Shown: piece after piece, positions 8,478-17,632 of the stretch
Position numbering within the stretch: the first letter of the stretch is position 1
How the letters are laid out: every line of letters begins with the position of its first letter
Assembly: GCA_963839365.1 (NCBI GenBank)
Contig: CAWIUT010000002.1
Coordinates: forward strand, 1-64,000
Direction of reading: 5' to 3'
DNA: 64,000 nt
Source of the DNA: DASSKA01 sp963839365
Lineage (GTDB): Bacteria > Actinomycetota > Actinomycetes > Propionibacteriales > Nocardioidaceae
The notes under the pieces: model-generated
Databases searched by the model: none
The model's input: the letters and a program-made list of their open reading frames with translations, nothing else
What the model was told of the DNA's origin: nothing
Position numbers and translations under genes: made by a program

Positions 8478-10532
8478 GTGGACTTCAGCTCTGCCTACAG
8501 CCATGGCTTCGCGCGCATCGCGGCCTGCACGGTGCCGGTCTCGCTCGCCGACCCGCAGACCAACGCGGACGCGGTGCTGGCCGAGGCGCGCGGTTGCCAC
8601 GACGACTCAGTGGCCGTCGCGATCTTCCCGGAGCTGGTGGTGTCCGGCTACTCGATCGAGGACCTGTTCCTCCAGGACGCCGTGCTCGAGGGCGTCGACA
8701 CCGCCCTCGAGCAGATCGTCGCGGCGTCCCGTGACCTGCTGCCGGTGCTCGTCGTGGGGGCGCCGCTCGCTCACGACAACCGGCTGTTCAACTGCGCGGT
8801 GGTGGTGCACCGCGGCCGCGTCCTCGGGGTCGCCCCGAAGTCCTACCTGCCGAACTACCGGGAGTTCTACGAGCGCCGGCACTTCGCGCCGGGCGACGAC
8901 CAGCGCCGCTCGAGCATCACCGTCTGCGGCGTCGAGGTGCCCTTCGGGCCGGACCTGCTGTTCCGCGCCCAGGACGTGCCGGACCTGGTGCTGCACGTCG
9001 AGGTGTGCGAGGACATGTGGGTGCCTGTGCCGCCGAGCGCGGAGGCGGCGCTCGCCGGCGCGACCGTGCTGGTCAACCTGTCGGGCAGCCCGATCACCGT
9101 CGGCCGGGCGGAGGACCGACGGCTGCTCGCACGGTCCGCGAGCTCACGCTGCCTGGCGGCCTACGCGTACGCCGCAGCCGGCCGGGGGGAGTCGACCACC
9201 GACCTGTCCTGGGACGGGCAGACCATGATCTACGAGCTCGGGGAGCTCCTTGCCGACACCGAGCGGTTCCCGCTCGAGCCGCGCCGCTCGGTGGCCGACG
9301 TGGACCTCGACCGGCTCCGCCAGGAACGGCTGCGGCAGGGCACCTTCGACGACAACCGACGCAGTCTCGGCCTCTCGGCAGGCGGGACCCGGGAGTTCCG
9401 CACCGTGGAGTTCACCCTCGACCCGCCCGGCGGCGACATCGGGCTGCGGCGCAGCGTGGACCGGTTCCCGTTCGTGCCCAACGACCCGGACCGGCTCCGC
9501 CAGGACTGCTTCGAGGCCTACAACATCCAGGTCTCCGGCCTTGAGCAGCGGCTGCGGGCCATCGGGCAGCCGAAGGTGGTCATCGGGGTCTCCGGCGGAC
9601 TGGACTCCACCCAAGCGCTGATCGTCGCGGCCCGGGCGATGGACCGGCTGGGCCGCCCACGCAGCGACATCCTGGCCTACACGCTGCCCGGCTTCGCCAC
9701 CGGCGAGGGCACCCGCACCAACGCCACCAGCCTCTCCAAGGCGCTCGGGGTCTCCTTCGAGGAGCTGGACATCAAGCCGGCCGCCCGCCGGATGCTGGCG
9801 GACCTGGACCATCCCTTCGCCGCCGGCGAACCGGTCTACGACGTGACCTTCGAGAACGTGCAGGCCGGTCTGCGCACCGACTACCTGTTCCGGATCGCGA
9901 ACCACCGTCGAGGCATCGTGCTCGGCACCGGCGACCTCTCCGAGCTCGCGCTGGGGTGGGCGACGTACGGCGTGGGCGACCAGATGTCGCACTACACCGT
10001 CAACTCAGGCGTGCCCAAGACGCTGATCCAGCACCTGATCCGCTGGGTGATCTCCGAAGGGCTGTTCGAGGAACAGGTCAACGACGTGCTCCAGACCATC
10101 CTCGACCAGGAGATCACCCCGGAGCTGGTGCCGACCGAGGAGGGCGAGAAGCCACAGTCCACCGAGGACGCGATCGGGCCCTACGCCCTGCAGGACTTCA
10201 CGCTGTTCCACGTGCTGCGCTACGGGTTCCGGCCCAGCAAGATCGCGTTCCTCGCCGAGCACGCGTGGGCAGACCCGAAGCAGGGGATGTGGCCGCCCGG
10301 GTTCCCCGAGGACGCCCGGCCGGCGTACGACCTGGCGACCATCCGCGGGTGGATGGTCGTGTTCTTGAAGCGGTTCTTCGGCTTCGCGCAGTTCAAGCGC
10401 TCCGCGCTCCCCAACGGACCGAAGGTCTCCGCGGGGGGCGCGCTGTCCCCGCGGGGGGAGTGGCGCGCGCCGTCAGACGGCAACGCGGAGGTCTGGCTGG
10501 CCGAGCTGGAGCGCAACGTGCCGCAACACTGA
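8478..10532 (+). CDS. nadE: Glutamine-dependent NAD+ synthetase
   Basis: Last step of NAD synthesis: amidation of deamido-NAD with glutamine-derived ammonia and ATP. The 684-aa protein has an N-terminal nitrilase-type glutaminase domain with catalytic Glu52 (FPELVVSGYS), Lys121 (APKSYLPNYREF) and Cys177 (VEVCEDMWVP). The C-terminal synthetase domain has its ATP-binding P-loop SGGLDST near residue 371. This two-domain form is the actinobacterial type, and the residue numbers nearly match the Mycobacterium tuberculosis enzyme. The GTG at 8478 is preceded by CAGACT (8466-8471, 6-nt gap), which supports a leaderless start; the open frame back to 8289 overlaps panB and was rejected. Confidence 0.96.
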   Translation: MDFSSAYSHGFARIAACTVPVSLADPQTNADAVLAEARGCHDDSVAVAIFPELVVSGYSIEDLFLQDAVLEGVDTALEQIVAASRDLLPVLVVGAPLAHDNRLFNCAVVVHRGRVLGVAPKSYLPNYREFYERRHFAPGDDQRRSSITVCGVEVPFGPDLLFRAQDVPDLVLHVEVCEDMWVPVPPSAEAALAGATVLVNLSGSPITVGRAEDRRLLARSASSRCLAAYAYAAAGRGESTTDLSWDGQTMIYELGELLADTERFPLEPRRSVADVDLDRLRQERLRQGTFDDNRRSLGLSAGGTREFRTVEFTLDPPGGDIGLRRSVDRFPFVPNDPDRLRQDCFEAYNIQVSGLEQRLRAIGQPKVVIGVSGGLDSTQALIVAARAMDRLGRPRSDILAYTLPGFATGEGTRTNATSLSKALGVSFEELDIKPAARRMLADLDHPFAAGEPVYDVTFENVQAGLRTDYLFRIANHRRGIVLGTGDLSELALGWATYGVGDQMSHYTVNSGVPKTLIQHLIRWVISEGLFEEQVNDVLQTILDQEITPELVPTEEGEKPQSTEDAIGPYALQDFTLFHVLRYGFRPSKIAFLAEHAWADPKQGMWPPGFPEDARPAYDLATIRGWMVVFLKRFFGFAQFKRSALPNGPKVSAGGALSPRGEWRAPSDGNAEVWLAELERNVPQH

Positions 10533-10577
10533 GGCCCACGTCACGTCGCTGTAACACGGGTGCGCCATAGTGGCTGC

Positions 10578-11915
10578 ATGGGGAAGCAGGAAGAGTTCGT
10601 GCTCCGCGCTCTCGAGGAGCGGGACGTCCGGTTCGTGCGGCTGTGGTTCACCGACGTGCTCGGCTACCTGAAGTCGGTGGCCATCGCGCCGGCCGAGCTC
10701 GAAGGCGCGTTCGCCGAGGGCATCGGGTTCGACGGGTCCGCGATCGAGGGGTTCGCCCGGGTCTACGAGGCCGACATGCTCGCCAAGCCGGACCCGTCCA
10801 CGTTCCAGATCCTGCCCTGGCGCGGGGAGAGCCCCGGCACCGGGCGGATGTTCTGCGACATCGTGATGCCGGACGGCTCCCCGTCGTACGCCGACCCGCG
10901 GTTCGTGCTGAAGCGGACCCTCTCGAAGGCCAACGAGCTCGGGTTCACCTTCTACACGCACCCCGAGATCGAGTTCTACCTGTTCAAGCAGACCCCGCAG
11001 CCGGGGGACGACCCGGTGCCGGTGGACCGCAGCGGCTACTTCGACCACACCGCGCAGAGCGCCGGGTCGGACTTCCGCCGCGAGGCGATCACCATGCTGG
11101 AGTCGATGGGCATCTCGGTGGAGTTCAGCCACCACGAGGGCGGACCCGGCCAGCAGGAGATCGACCTGCGCTACGCGGACGCGCTGTCCACCGCGGACAA
11201 CATCATGACGTTCCGGACCGTGGTGCGGGAGGTGGCGCTGTCGCAGGGGGTGTGGGCGACGTTCATGCCCAAGCCGTTCACCACCCATCCGGGGTCGGGC
11301 ATGCACACCCACGTGTCGCTGTTCGAGGGGGACCGCAACGCGTTCTTCGAGGCCGGCTCGGAGTACCAGCTGTCCAAGACCGCCCGGCAGTTCATCGCGG
11401 GGATCCTGGTGCACGCCTCGGAGATCGCCGTGGTCACCAACCAGTGGGTGAACTCCTACAAGCGGCTGATCGGCGGCGGGGAGGCGCCGTCGTACATCTG
11501 CTGGGGCCACAACAACCGGTCGGCGATGGTGCGGGTGCCGATGTACAAGCCGAACAAGGGGCAGTCGACCCGCATCGAGCTGCGCACCATCGACTCCGCG
11601 TGCAACCCCTACCTGGCCTTCGCGGTGGTCCTGGCGGCGGGGATGAAGGGCATCGAGGAGCGTTACGACCTGCCGGCTGAGGCCGAGGACGACGTGTGGT
11701 CGCTCAACGAGCGGGAGCGCAAGTCGCTCGGCATCGACCCGCTGCCCAAGAGCCTCTACGAGGCGATCGAGGTCGCCGAGAGCTCCGAGCTGCTCGCCGA
11801 CACCCTCGGGGAGCACGTCTACGACTTCTTCTTGCGCAACAAGCGCTCGGAGTGGGAGGAGTACCGCGCCCAGGTCTCGGCCTACGAGCGCGACCTGATG
11901 CTGCCGGTGCTCTGA
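10578..11915 (+). CDS. glnA2: Glutamine synthetase-like protein, GlnA2 type
   Basis: A type I glutamine synthetase of 445 aa, joining ammonia and glutamate with ATP. The beta-grasp domain holds FTDVLGYLKSVAI and GIGFDGSAIEGFARV. The catalytic domain has EIEFYLF, the EGGPGQQEIDL segment, the ATP-site PKPFTTHPGSGMHTHVSL and the glutamate-flap region. At the position of the adenylylated tyrosine (DLY in GlnA1) this protein has DDVWSLNER, so it should not be regulated by GlnE adenylylation. Place and type match GlnA2 of mycobacteria, which is encoded beside glnE. Some actinobacterial paralogs act on polyamines instead, so substrate is not certain. The ATG at 10578 has CATAGT ending 7 nt upstream (leaderless). 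Confidence 0.88.
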   Translation: MGKQEEFVLRALEERDVRFVRLWFTDVLGYLKSVAIAPAELEGAFAEGIGFDGSAIEGFARVYEADMLAKPDPSTFQILPWRGESPGTGRMFCDIVMPDGSPSYADPRFVLKRTLSKANELGFTFYTHPEIEFYLFKQTPQPGDDPVPVDRSGYFDHTAQSAGSDFRREAITMLESMGISVEFSHHEGGPGQQEIDLRYADALSTADNIMTFRTVVREVALSQGVWATFMPKPFTTHPGSGMHTHVSLFEGDRNAFFEAGSEYQLSKTARQFIAGILVHASEIAVVTNQWVNSYKRLIGGGEAPSYICWGHNNRSAMVRVPMYKPNKGQSTRIELRTIDSACNPYLAFAVVLAAGMKGIEERYDLPAEAEDDVWSLNERERKSLGIDPLPKSLYEAIEVAESSELLADTLGEHVYDFFLRNKRSEWEEYRAQVSAYERDLMLPVL

Positions 11916-11967
11916 GCGACCCTGTTCCCGTCGTCCCCTCCTGGCCCGCACCGATAGGTTCGAGGAC

Positions 11968-12723
11968 GTGAGCAGCGCGCCGATCCTGGTCGTCGAGCAC
12001 CAGCCGGACTGCCCCCCGGAGTGGATGGGGGAGTGGCTGACCGATGCCGGGGCCACCTTGGACGTACGACGCCCCTACGCCGGGCACCGGTTGCCCGAGG
12101 ACCTGTCCGGTCACGGAGGAATGCTCGTGCTGGGCGGCTCGATGGGCGCCGACGACGACGCCGCGCACCCGTGGCTGACCGAGGTCAAGCAGCTGGTGCG
12201 CGGGGCGGCCGAGCGCGGCACCCCCACCTTGGGCATCTGCCTCGGCCACCAGCTCGTCGCCGCGGCGTTCGGCGGGAAGGTGGTGCGCAACCCGCGCGGC
12301 CAACAGGTCGGCGTGCTGGACGTCGGCTGGCAGCCCGCCGCCCGGGAGGACCCGCTGCTCGCCGGCCTGCCGAGGCCGACACCGGCCGTGCAGTGGAACA
12401 ACGATGTCGTGTCCGTCCTGCCCGTGGGCGCCGTCCTGCTGGCCCGCACGCCCGCCGGGGAGGTGCAGGCGGCCCGGTTCGCCCCCGGGGTGTGGGGAGT
12501 GCAGTGGCACCCGGAGGTCGGCGAACGGGTCGTCCGGCTCTGGATGGAGGACGACCGCGACCGGGCGGCCGAGCGCGGCGTGCACCTCGAGGCGCATGTC
12601 GAGGAGGTGGCTGCGGCCACCGACGCGCTGCGCCGCACCTGGCTGGGGCTCGCCGACCGGTTCGCCGCCCTGGTGGCGCAGGGGCCCCGGCCCGCCCCGG
12701 AGGACCCGGTGCTCGGCCGATGA
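11968..12723 (+). CDS. Class I glutamine amidotransferase-like protein
   Basis: A 251-aa GATase1 domain protein resembling the glutaminase half of GMP synthase. The nucleophile Cys91 sits in GICLGHQL, and His181 with Glu183 in VQWHPEVGE, so the Cys-His-Glu triad is complete. It probably releases ammonia from glutamine or hydrolyses a gamma-glutamyl bond; the acceptor partner is unknown. The C-terminal 60 residues form a charged helix. The GTG at 11968 is preceded by TAGGTT (11955-11960, 7-nt gap), a leaderless signal identical in sequence and spacing to that of gcvT. Its stop overlaps the start of glnE by ATGA, so the two genes are translationally coupled and a role in glutamine/nitrogen metabolism is plausible. 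Confidence 0.88.
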   Translation: MSSAPILVVEHQPDCPPEWMGEWLTDAGATLDVRRPYAGHRLPEDLSGHGGMLVLGGSMGADDDAAHPWLTEVKQLVRGAAERGTPTLGICLGHQLVAAAFGGKVVRNPRGQQVGVLDVGWQPAAREDPLLAGLPRPTPAVQWNNDVVSVLPVGAVLLARTPAGEVQAARFAPGVWGVQWHPEVGERVVRLWMEDDRDRAAERGVHLEAHVEEVAAATDALRRTWLGLADRFAALVAQGPRPAPEDPVLGR

Positions 12724-15698
12724 GCCGGATGAGCACCGAGACCGGCCGGCTGGTCCGGCTCGGCTTCCAGCACGCCGAGGAGTCCGCCGAGGCGTTGGCC
12801 CGGCTCGGTGCGCCGGCCCACGACCTGCTGGAGGCCCTGGCCGCGACGGCCGACCCCGACCAGGCGGTCAGCTACCTGGGCCGGCTGGCCGAAGTGCTGG
12901 AGGATCCCGGCCGGCTGCTCACCAGCCTGAGCCAGGACCGTGACCTCGCCGCCCGGCTGCTCGCCGTGCTCGGCGCCAGCTCGGCGCTCGGTGACCACCT
13001 GCTGCGGCACCCGACGCACTGGGAGGGGCTGGCCGACCCGACGCTGCCGACCAGCCGGCCCACCGCCCGGTCGCTGCGCACCGAGCTGCTCACCGCGGTC
13101 GGCGCCGACGCCGGCTCACCCGAGCCGGTCGCCAGCTGTCCCGACGAGGCCGCGGTCGACGCGTTGCGGGTGGACTACCGACGGCTGCTCATGAGGCTGG
13201 CCGCCCGCGACCTGGCCTGCGGGCTGGCCATCGACGACGTGGCCGCCGAGCTCTCCGACCTCGCCGCGGCCACCCTGGAGGCGGCGCTCGCGGTCGCCCG
13301 GGCCCGGGTCGGTGCGTCGGCGGCCAGCTGCCGGCTGGCCGTGATCGCGATGGGCAAGTGCGGCGGGCACGAGCTGAACTACGTCAGCGACGTCGACGTG
13401 GTGTTCGTCGTGGAGCCGGCCGAGGGCGCCGACGAGCACGAGGCGGTGCGGGCCGGCACCCAGCTGGCCGCCAACATGATGCGGATCTGCTCCGACCACA
13501 CCGGAGAGGGCACCATCTGGCCGGTGGACGCTGCGCTGCGCCCGGAGGGACGGGCGGGGCCGCTGGTGCGCACCCTGGCCAGCCACCTCGGCTACTACCA
13601 GCGGTGGGCGAAGACCTGGGAGTTCCAAGCGCTGCTCAAGGCACGGCCGGTGGCCGGGGACCTCGACCTCGGCCGCGAGTACTGCGCCCGCCTCGCGCCC
13701 CTGGTCTGGTCGGCGGCGGAGCGAGACGGCTTCGTGACCGACGTGCAGGCGATGCGCCGCCGGGTGCTGGAACACCTGCCCACCGGCCAGGCCGGCCGGC
13801 AGATCAAGCTGGGTCCGGGCGGGCTGCGGGACGTGGAGTTCGCCGTCCAGCTGCTGCAGATGGTGCACGGCCGGGTCGACGAGTCGGTGCGCGGCCAGGC
13901 CACGCTCAGCGCCTTGGATGCGCTCATCCGCGGCGGGTACGTCGGACGGCGCGACGGCGCCGCGCTGGACGCGGCGTACCGCTTCCTGCGCACCCTGGAG
14001 CACCGGATGCAGCTGGCCGCGATGCGCCGCACCCACGTGGTACCCGACGACGAGGCGGCGCTGCGCCGGCTGGGCCGGTCCATGGGCATGTTCAGGCAGC
14101 CTGTGCAGGAGCTGAACCGGGCCTGGAACCGGCACAGCATGCAGGTCCGTCGGCTGCACGAGAAGCTGTTCTACCGGCCGCTGCTGGAGACGGTCGCCAA
14201 GATCCCCAGCGACGAGGTGCGGCTGACCCCGGAGGCGGCCGAGCACTGGCTCGCGGCGCTGGGGTACGAGGACCCGGTGGCCGCGCTGCGCCACCTCGAG
14301 GCGCTCACCGCCGGGGTCTCGCGGACGGCAGCGATCCAGCGCACCCTGCTGCCGGTGATGCTCGAGTGGTTCGCCGACGCCCCGAACCCGGACGCCGGCC
14401 TGCTCGGGTTCCGGAAGATCTCCGAGGCGCTGGGCTCCACGCACTGGTACCTGCGCGACCTGCGCGACGAGGGGCAGGTCGCGCAGCGCATGGCTCTGGT
14501 GCTCGCCTCCAGCCGCTACGCCACCGACCTGCTGATGCGCGCCCCCGAGGGCGTCGCCCTGCTCGGCAAGACAGACGGACTGGTGCCGCTCGGCCGGCCG
14601 CCCCTGGAGAAGGAGATGTCGGCGGCGGGGCTGCGTCACCCCGATCCGGAGCAGGGCATCGCGGCGGTGCGGGCGGTCCGGCGCCGGGAGCTTTTCCGGA
14701 TCGCGGTGGCCGACCTGCTCGGGCTGCTCGACGTGGCGGAGGTCGGCTACGCGCTCACCGACGTCACCGAGGCGACGCTGCAGGCGGCGCTGGACGTCGC
14801 CGCGCGAACGGTCGCCGAGGGCCGTGACCGGCTGATGCCGACCCGGCTGGCGATCGTGGCGATGGGACGGTTCGGCGGCCGGGAGCTCGGCTACGGCAGC
14901 GACGCGGACGTGCTGTTCGTGCACGAGCCGCTCGAGGATGCCGATCCCGAGGACGCCGCCCGCTGCGCCCACGAGGTGGCCAACGAGCTGCGCCGGCTGC
15001 TCGCGGTCCCCGGTACCGACCCGGCGCTCGAGGTGGACGCCGACCTGCGCCCGGAGGGTAGACGCGGCCCGCTGGTCCGGTCGCTGAGCTCCTACGCTGC
15101 CTACTACGGGAGCTGGTCGGCGATGTGGGAGTCCCAGGCGCTGCTGCGGGCGGCCGCGACGATGGGCGACCGCGGCCTGTGCGAGCGGTTCACCGCGCTC
15201 ATCGAGCCGGTCCGCTACCGGGAGGGCGGGATCACCGCCGACGACGTGCGGGAGATCCGCCGCATCAAGGCCCGGGTCGACGACGAGCGGCTGCCGCGCG
15301 GAGCCGACCCGGCCACCCACCTCAAGCTCGGCCGAGGCGGGCTCGCCGACATCGAGTGGACCATCCAGCTGCTGCAGATGGAGCACGCCGGTGCTGTCCC
15401 CGCGCTGCGGACCGGCCGGACCCTGGAGGCGCTGGCCGCGGCGGTGGACGCCGACCTGCTCACCGAGGAGGACGCCGAGGCGCTCACCACCGCGTGGCGG
15501 ACGGCCAGCAGGCTGCGCAACGCCACCACCCAGGTCCGCGGCCGGGCCTCGGACTCGCTGCCGCGCGACACGCGGGAACGCGCGGCGGTGGCGCACATCT
15601 GCGGCTACGAACCCGGAGAGTCCGACGCGATGGTCAACGACTACCTGCGGGTGACCCGCCGGGCCCGTCAGGTCGTGGAGCGGATGTTCTGGGGCTGA
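12720..15698 (+). CDS. glnE: Bifunctional glutamine synthetase adenylyltransferase/deadenylase
   Basis: Adds AMP to, and removes it from, the regulatory tyrosine of glutamine synthetase. The 992-aa protein has two nucleotidyltransferase domains. The N-terminal adenylyl-removing domain has its signature GKCGGHELNYVSDVDVVFVV near residue 210. The C-terminal adenylylating domain has GRFGGRELGYGSDADVLFVH near residue 714. Both keep the D-x-D metal ligands. It starts at ATG 12720, overlapping the GATase stop by 4 nt; a second ATG at 12729 is possible. The expected target is GlnA1 (Tyr400, encoded at 26784-28202) rather than the adjacent glnA2 product, which lacks the tyrosine. No P-II gene is in the window. 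Confidence 0.96.
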   Translation: MSRMSTETGRLVRLGFQHAEESAEALARLGAPAHDLLEALAATADPDQAVSYLGRLAEVLEDPGRLLTSLSQDRDLAARLLAVLGASSALGDHLLRHPTHWEGLADPTLPTSRPTARSLRTELLTAVGADAGSPEPVASCPDEAAVDALRVDYRRLLMRLAARDLACGLAIDDVAAELSDLAAATLEAALAVARARVGASAASCRLAVIAMGKCGGHELNYVSDVDVVFVVEPAEGADEHEAVRAGTQLAANMMRICSDHTGEGTIWPVDAALRPEGRAGPLVRTLASHLGYYQRWAKTWEFQALLKARPVAGDLDLGREYCARLAPLVWSAAERDGFVTDVQAMRRRVLEHLPTGQAGRQIKLGPGGLRDVEFAVQLLQMVHGRVDESVRGQATLSALDALIRGGYVGRRDGAALDAAYRFLRTLEHRMQLAAMRRTHVVPDDEAALRRLGRSMGMFRQPVQELNRAWNRHSMQVRRLHEKLFYRPLLETVAKIPSDEVRLTPEAAEHWLAALGYEDPVAALRHLEALTAGVSRTAAIQRTLLPVMLEWFADAPNPDAGLLGFRKISEALGSTHWYLRDLRDEGQVAQRMALVLASSRYATDLLMRAPEGVALLGKTDGLVPLGRPPLEKEMSAAGLRHPDPEQGIAAVRAVRRRELFRIAVADLLGLLDVAEVGYALTDVTEATLQAALDVAARTVAEGRDRLMPTRLAIVAMGRFGGRELGYGSDADVLFVHEPLEDADPEDAARCAHEVANELRRLLAVPGTDPALEVDADLRPEGRRGPLVRSLSSYAAYYGSWSAMWESQALLRAAATMGDRGLCERFTALIEPVRYREGGITADDVREIRRIKARVDDERLPRGADPATHLKLGRGGLADIEWTIQLLQMEHAGAVPALRTGRTLEALAAAVDADLLTEEDAEALTTAWRTASRLRNATTQVRGRASDSLPRDTRERAAVAHICGYEPGESDAMVNDYLRVTRRARQVVERMFWG

Positions 15699-15946
15699 CC
15701 CGGCTGCCCACGAGGCCCCGGACGTCGGCCGGGATGACGCCCGGACAAGCCACGCACAACGGCCAGGACTCGCGTGTGAGGCAAAAACTGACCAGACAGG
15801 TACAGACCCCTCTTGCGGCGCCGGCCCGGAAAGACGAACATATGCACGTTAAAATCGATTCGCCTTGTCGGGCTCGTGGCGGCAACCGCCGCGCACCCTC
15901 AGACGTCGGGCGGTCGCCCACCTTCCCCCCGACGAGAGGAAATGCC

Positions 15947-16396
15947 TTGCCCTTGCTCCCTGGCGACGAGTCACAGGCATATGAGGTTTTCGGAGACGGG
16001 TGCGAGGAGTGGTGCGCCACGCACGACGACCCGGTGAGTGGTCGGGACGACGGATGCTGCCGGAGCCAGCTGGTCGAGGTGGGCGACCATGAGCTCTTCT
16101 TGGAACGTGAACACAGCCAGACCGTGGTCCGGGTGAGCGGCAACCGTCCGGGGGAGTGGCTCGAGCTGGACGACGCGCCGTGGCTGACCCAGCTGATGTC
16201 CTCGCTCCTCGATGCCGCCACGTCGCCTGCACCCGCCGAGCACGAGACCGTCGGCGTGGTCGCCGGGCTGATGGGCACCACGCGTCAGAGGCTGGCTGCC
16301 CGCCTGGGAGTGGATCTGGACAAGGCCTCGATGCGGCAGGCGCAGCGGATGGCCGGCGTGCTGGCGCTGCACGGCGTGGCCATCTCCGAGAGCTGA
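15947..16396 (+). CDS. Small protein with N-terminal Cys/His motif, DUF6907-like
   Basis: A 149-aa protein of unknown function. The N-terminus has GDGCEEWCATHDD followed by DDGCC, a cluster of cysteines and histidines like that of DUF6907 proteins from actinomycetes, perhaps a metal site. The middle is a small beta domain (HELFLEREHSQTVVRVSG), and the C-terminus is helical with a possible helix-turn-helix (TTRQRLAARLGVDLDKASMR). The TTG at 15947 is inferred from the ribosome site GAGAGG (15934-15939, 7 nt upstream), because no ATG or GTG in frame has one. The reading frame is open far upstream inside glnE, which is a shadow. It stands alone, converging on the SurA-N-like gene. Confidence 0.65.
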   Translation: MPLLPGDESQAYEVFGDGCEEWCATHDDPVSGRDDGCCRSQLVEVGDHELFLEREHSQTVVRVSGNRPGEWLELDDAPWLTQLMSSLLDAATSPAPAEHETVGVVAGLMGTTRQRLAARLGVDLDKASMRQAQRMAGVLALHGVAISES

Positions 16397-16439
16397 CCCC
16401 GGCCGTTTCCCCCACGCGGGGTGAGGACCCGACCGCCGG

Positions 16440-17219
16440 CTACAGGTTGATGGTGATGTGCGCCTGCTTGCGGAGCTGTTGGACCAGACGCTGCGTCGCC
16501 TCGTTCTGCTTCTGCGCCTTGATTTGCTGCTCCAGCTGAGGCTTGACCTGCGCGAACGGCGGCGTCTTGGTCTTCTTCCCGCCTGCTTGCTGCTTCTGTT
16601 GCGCGACGAGCTGGTGGTAGAGCTTCTTCAGCTCCTGCCGAGTCGGTGTCGTGTTGCCCGCCTCGGCGGAGATCACCTTGTTGACCAGCAGCTGTTGGGT
16701 CACCTGGGCCCTGACCTGCTGCGCCGTCATGCCCTGCTTCTTCAGGGCTGCCATCAGCTGGCTGATGGTCTTCATGCCGTTCTGCTGCGCGGCCTGCTGC
16801 AATGTCTGGTTGACCGCTTGCGTCGACGCGGTCATGCCTTTGCGGTGGGCTTCTTCGACGAGCAGCTCGGTCCCGACCATGGTGTTGGCCGTCCGCTTCT
16901 TCAGCTGGTTCTGGTTGATCGGGGTCCCGCTGGACTGGCTCTGGGCGGCGACCTGGTTGAACTCGGCCTTGTAGGTCTGGACGAACTGCGACCGGGTGAT
17001 GGCGTGGTCATTGACACGCGCCACCACCGGCGGGATACCGGACAGGTCGGGCTTCGGCTGGGCGGGCTGGTTGCCGCTCTGGTGTTGGCCCGCGGCGCTC
17101 TGCTGGCGATGAGGGGTGGAGGCGGCCCCGGTGTCGCCCGACGTACTGCTGCCGCAAGCTGCGGCAGTGAACAACAGTCCGGTGAGTCCGCCCGCGACCA
17201 ACAACCTACTTCTCAACAC
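16440..17219 (-). CDS. SurA N-terminal-like lipoprotein (foldase-type, no PPIase domain seen)
   Basis: A secreted lipoprotein of about 259 aa. The signal peptide RSRLLVAGGLTGLLFTAAAC ends in a lipobox cysteine. After a Gln/Ser-rich linker comes VVARVNDHAITRSQFVQTYK, the start of a SurA/PrsA N-terminal chaperone domain, then long amphipathic helices rich in Gln and Lys up to the C-terminus. I do not see a parvulin PPIase domain, so it is probably a chaperone-like protein rather than an isomerase. GTG 17219 gives the most compact signal peptide and has AAGG 6-7 nt upstream; GTG 17225 and GTG 17242 are alternatives. Before the mobile element arrived, this gene would have been the next minus-strand gene downstream of glnA1. 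Confidence 0.75.
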   Translation of the reverse strand: MLRSRLLVAGGLTGLLFTAAACGSSTSGDTGAASTPHRQQSAAGQHQSGNQPAQPKPDLSGIPPVVARVNDHAITRSQFVQTYKAEFNQVAAQSQSSGTPINQNQLKKRTANTMVGTELLVEEAHRKGMTASTQAVNQTLQQAAQQNGMKTISQLMAALKKQGMTAQQVRAQVTQQLLVNKVISAEAGNTTPTRQELKKLYHQLVAQQKQQAGGKKTKTPPFAQVKPQLEQQIKAQKQNEATQRLVQQLRKQAHITINL

Positions 17220-17632
17220 ATCCACCCTTGGGTTCGTATTCACAGCTCTGGTTCGCCCCCCGGCGACGCTAACACCCGGCCCAAACCGCAGAACCCGACG
17301 CCGACGGCAAGGGGCGGCGCTGGGCGGGCTGTGCCTGTCGGCCGTGGTCACGGCCCGGGTTCAGACGTCGGTGTCCGGTCCCCGCGCATGGCCAACCGCC
17401 ATGCGAGCCTGGCAGTCGTCACGGCTCGCTCACCTCGCCGCGAAGGACGGGGCCAGCCCCCGCCTGGCCGCGGCTCGGTCCCGGCGCGCGGTACACGCTG
17501 GGTACACATGCCGACGCAGAACGGCGGCAGACACTGCGCACTGCCGGGAAGGCAAGAATGCAGGTCAGCCGCCGTCCTTGCGGGCTCCGCGCGGGCCGCC
17601 GAGGCCTCGCGGACTAGATGTCGTAGTAGTGA
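17220..17632. other. Intergenic region carrying the left element junction
   Basis: These 413 bases hold the promoter region of the SurA-N-like gene at their left and the left direct repeat of the integrated element at 17490-17628. The bases between about 17250 and 17489 show no gene and no similarity that I can see to the corresponding flank of the right repeat. Confidence 0.5.
17490..17628 (+). repeat. Left attachment-site repeat (attL-like)
   Basis: A 139-base direct repeat of 26661-26798, about 91 percent identical by eye with roughly a dozen differences and one single-base gap. Its last 21 bases (17608-17628) are identical to 26778-26798, which cover the last four codons, stop codon and following bases of glnA1. 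It also contains a paired GGTACAC motif (17490-17508) and a GGCGGC/GCCGCC inverted repeat that matches the glnA1 terminator but has a damaged T run. The integrase-derived gene ends 5 nt to the right, the usual position of attP beside int. Confidence 0.75.

Noticed and set aside
10533..10577. Possible GlnR half-site (GTAAC) before glnA2
   Set aside because: No GAAAC partner at 6-base spacing; a single half-site is expected by chance.
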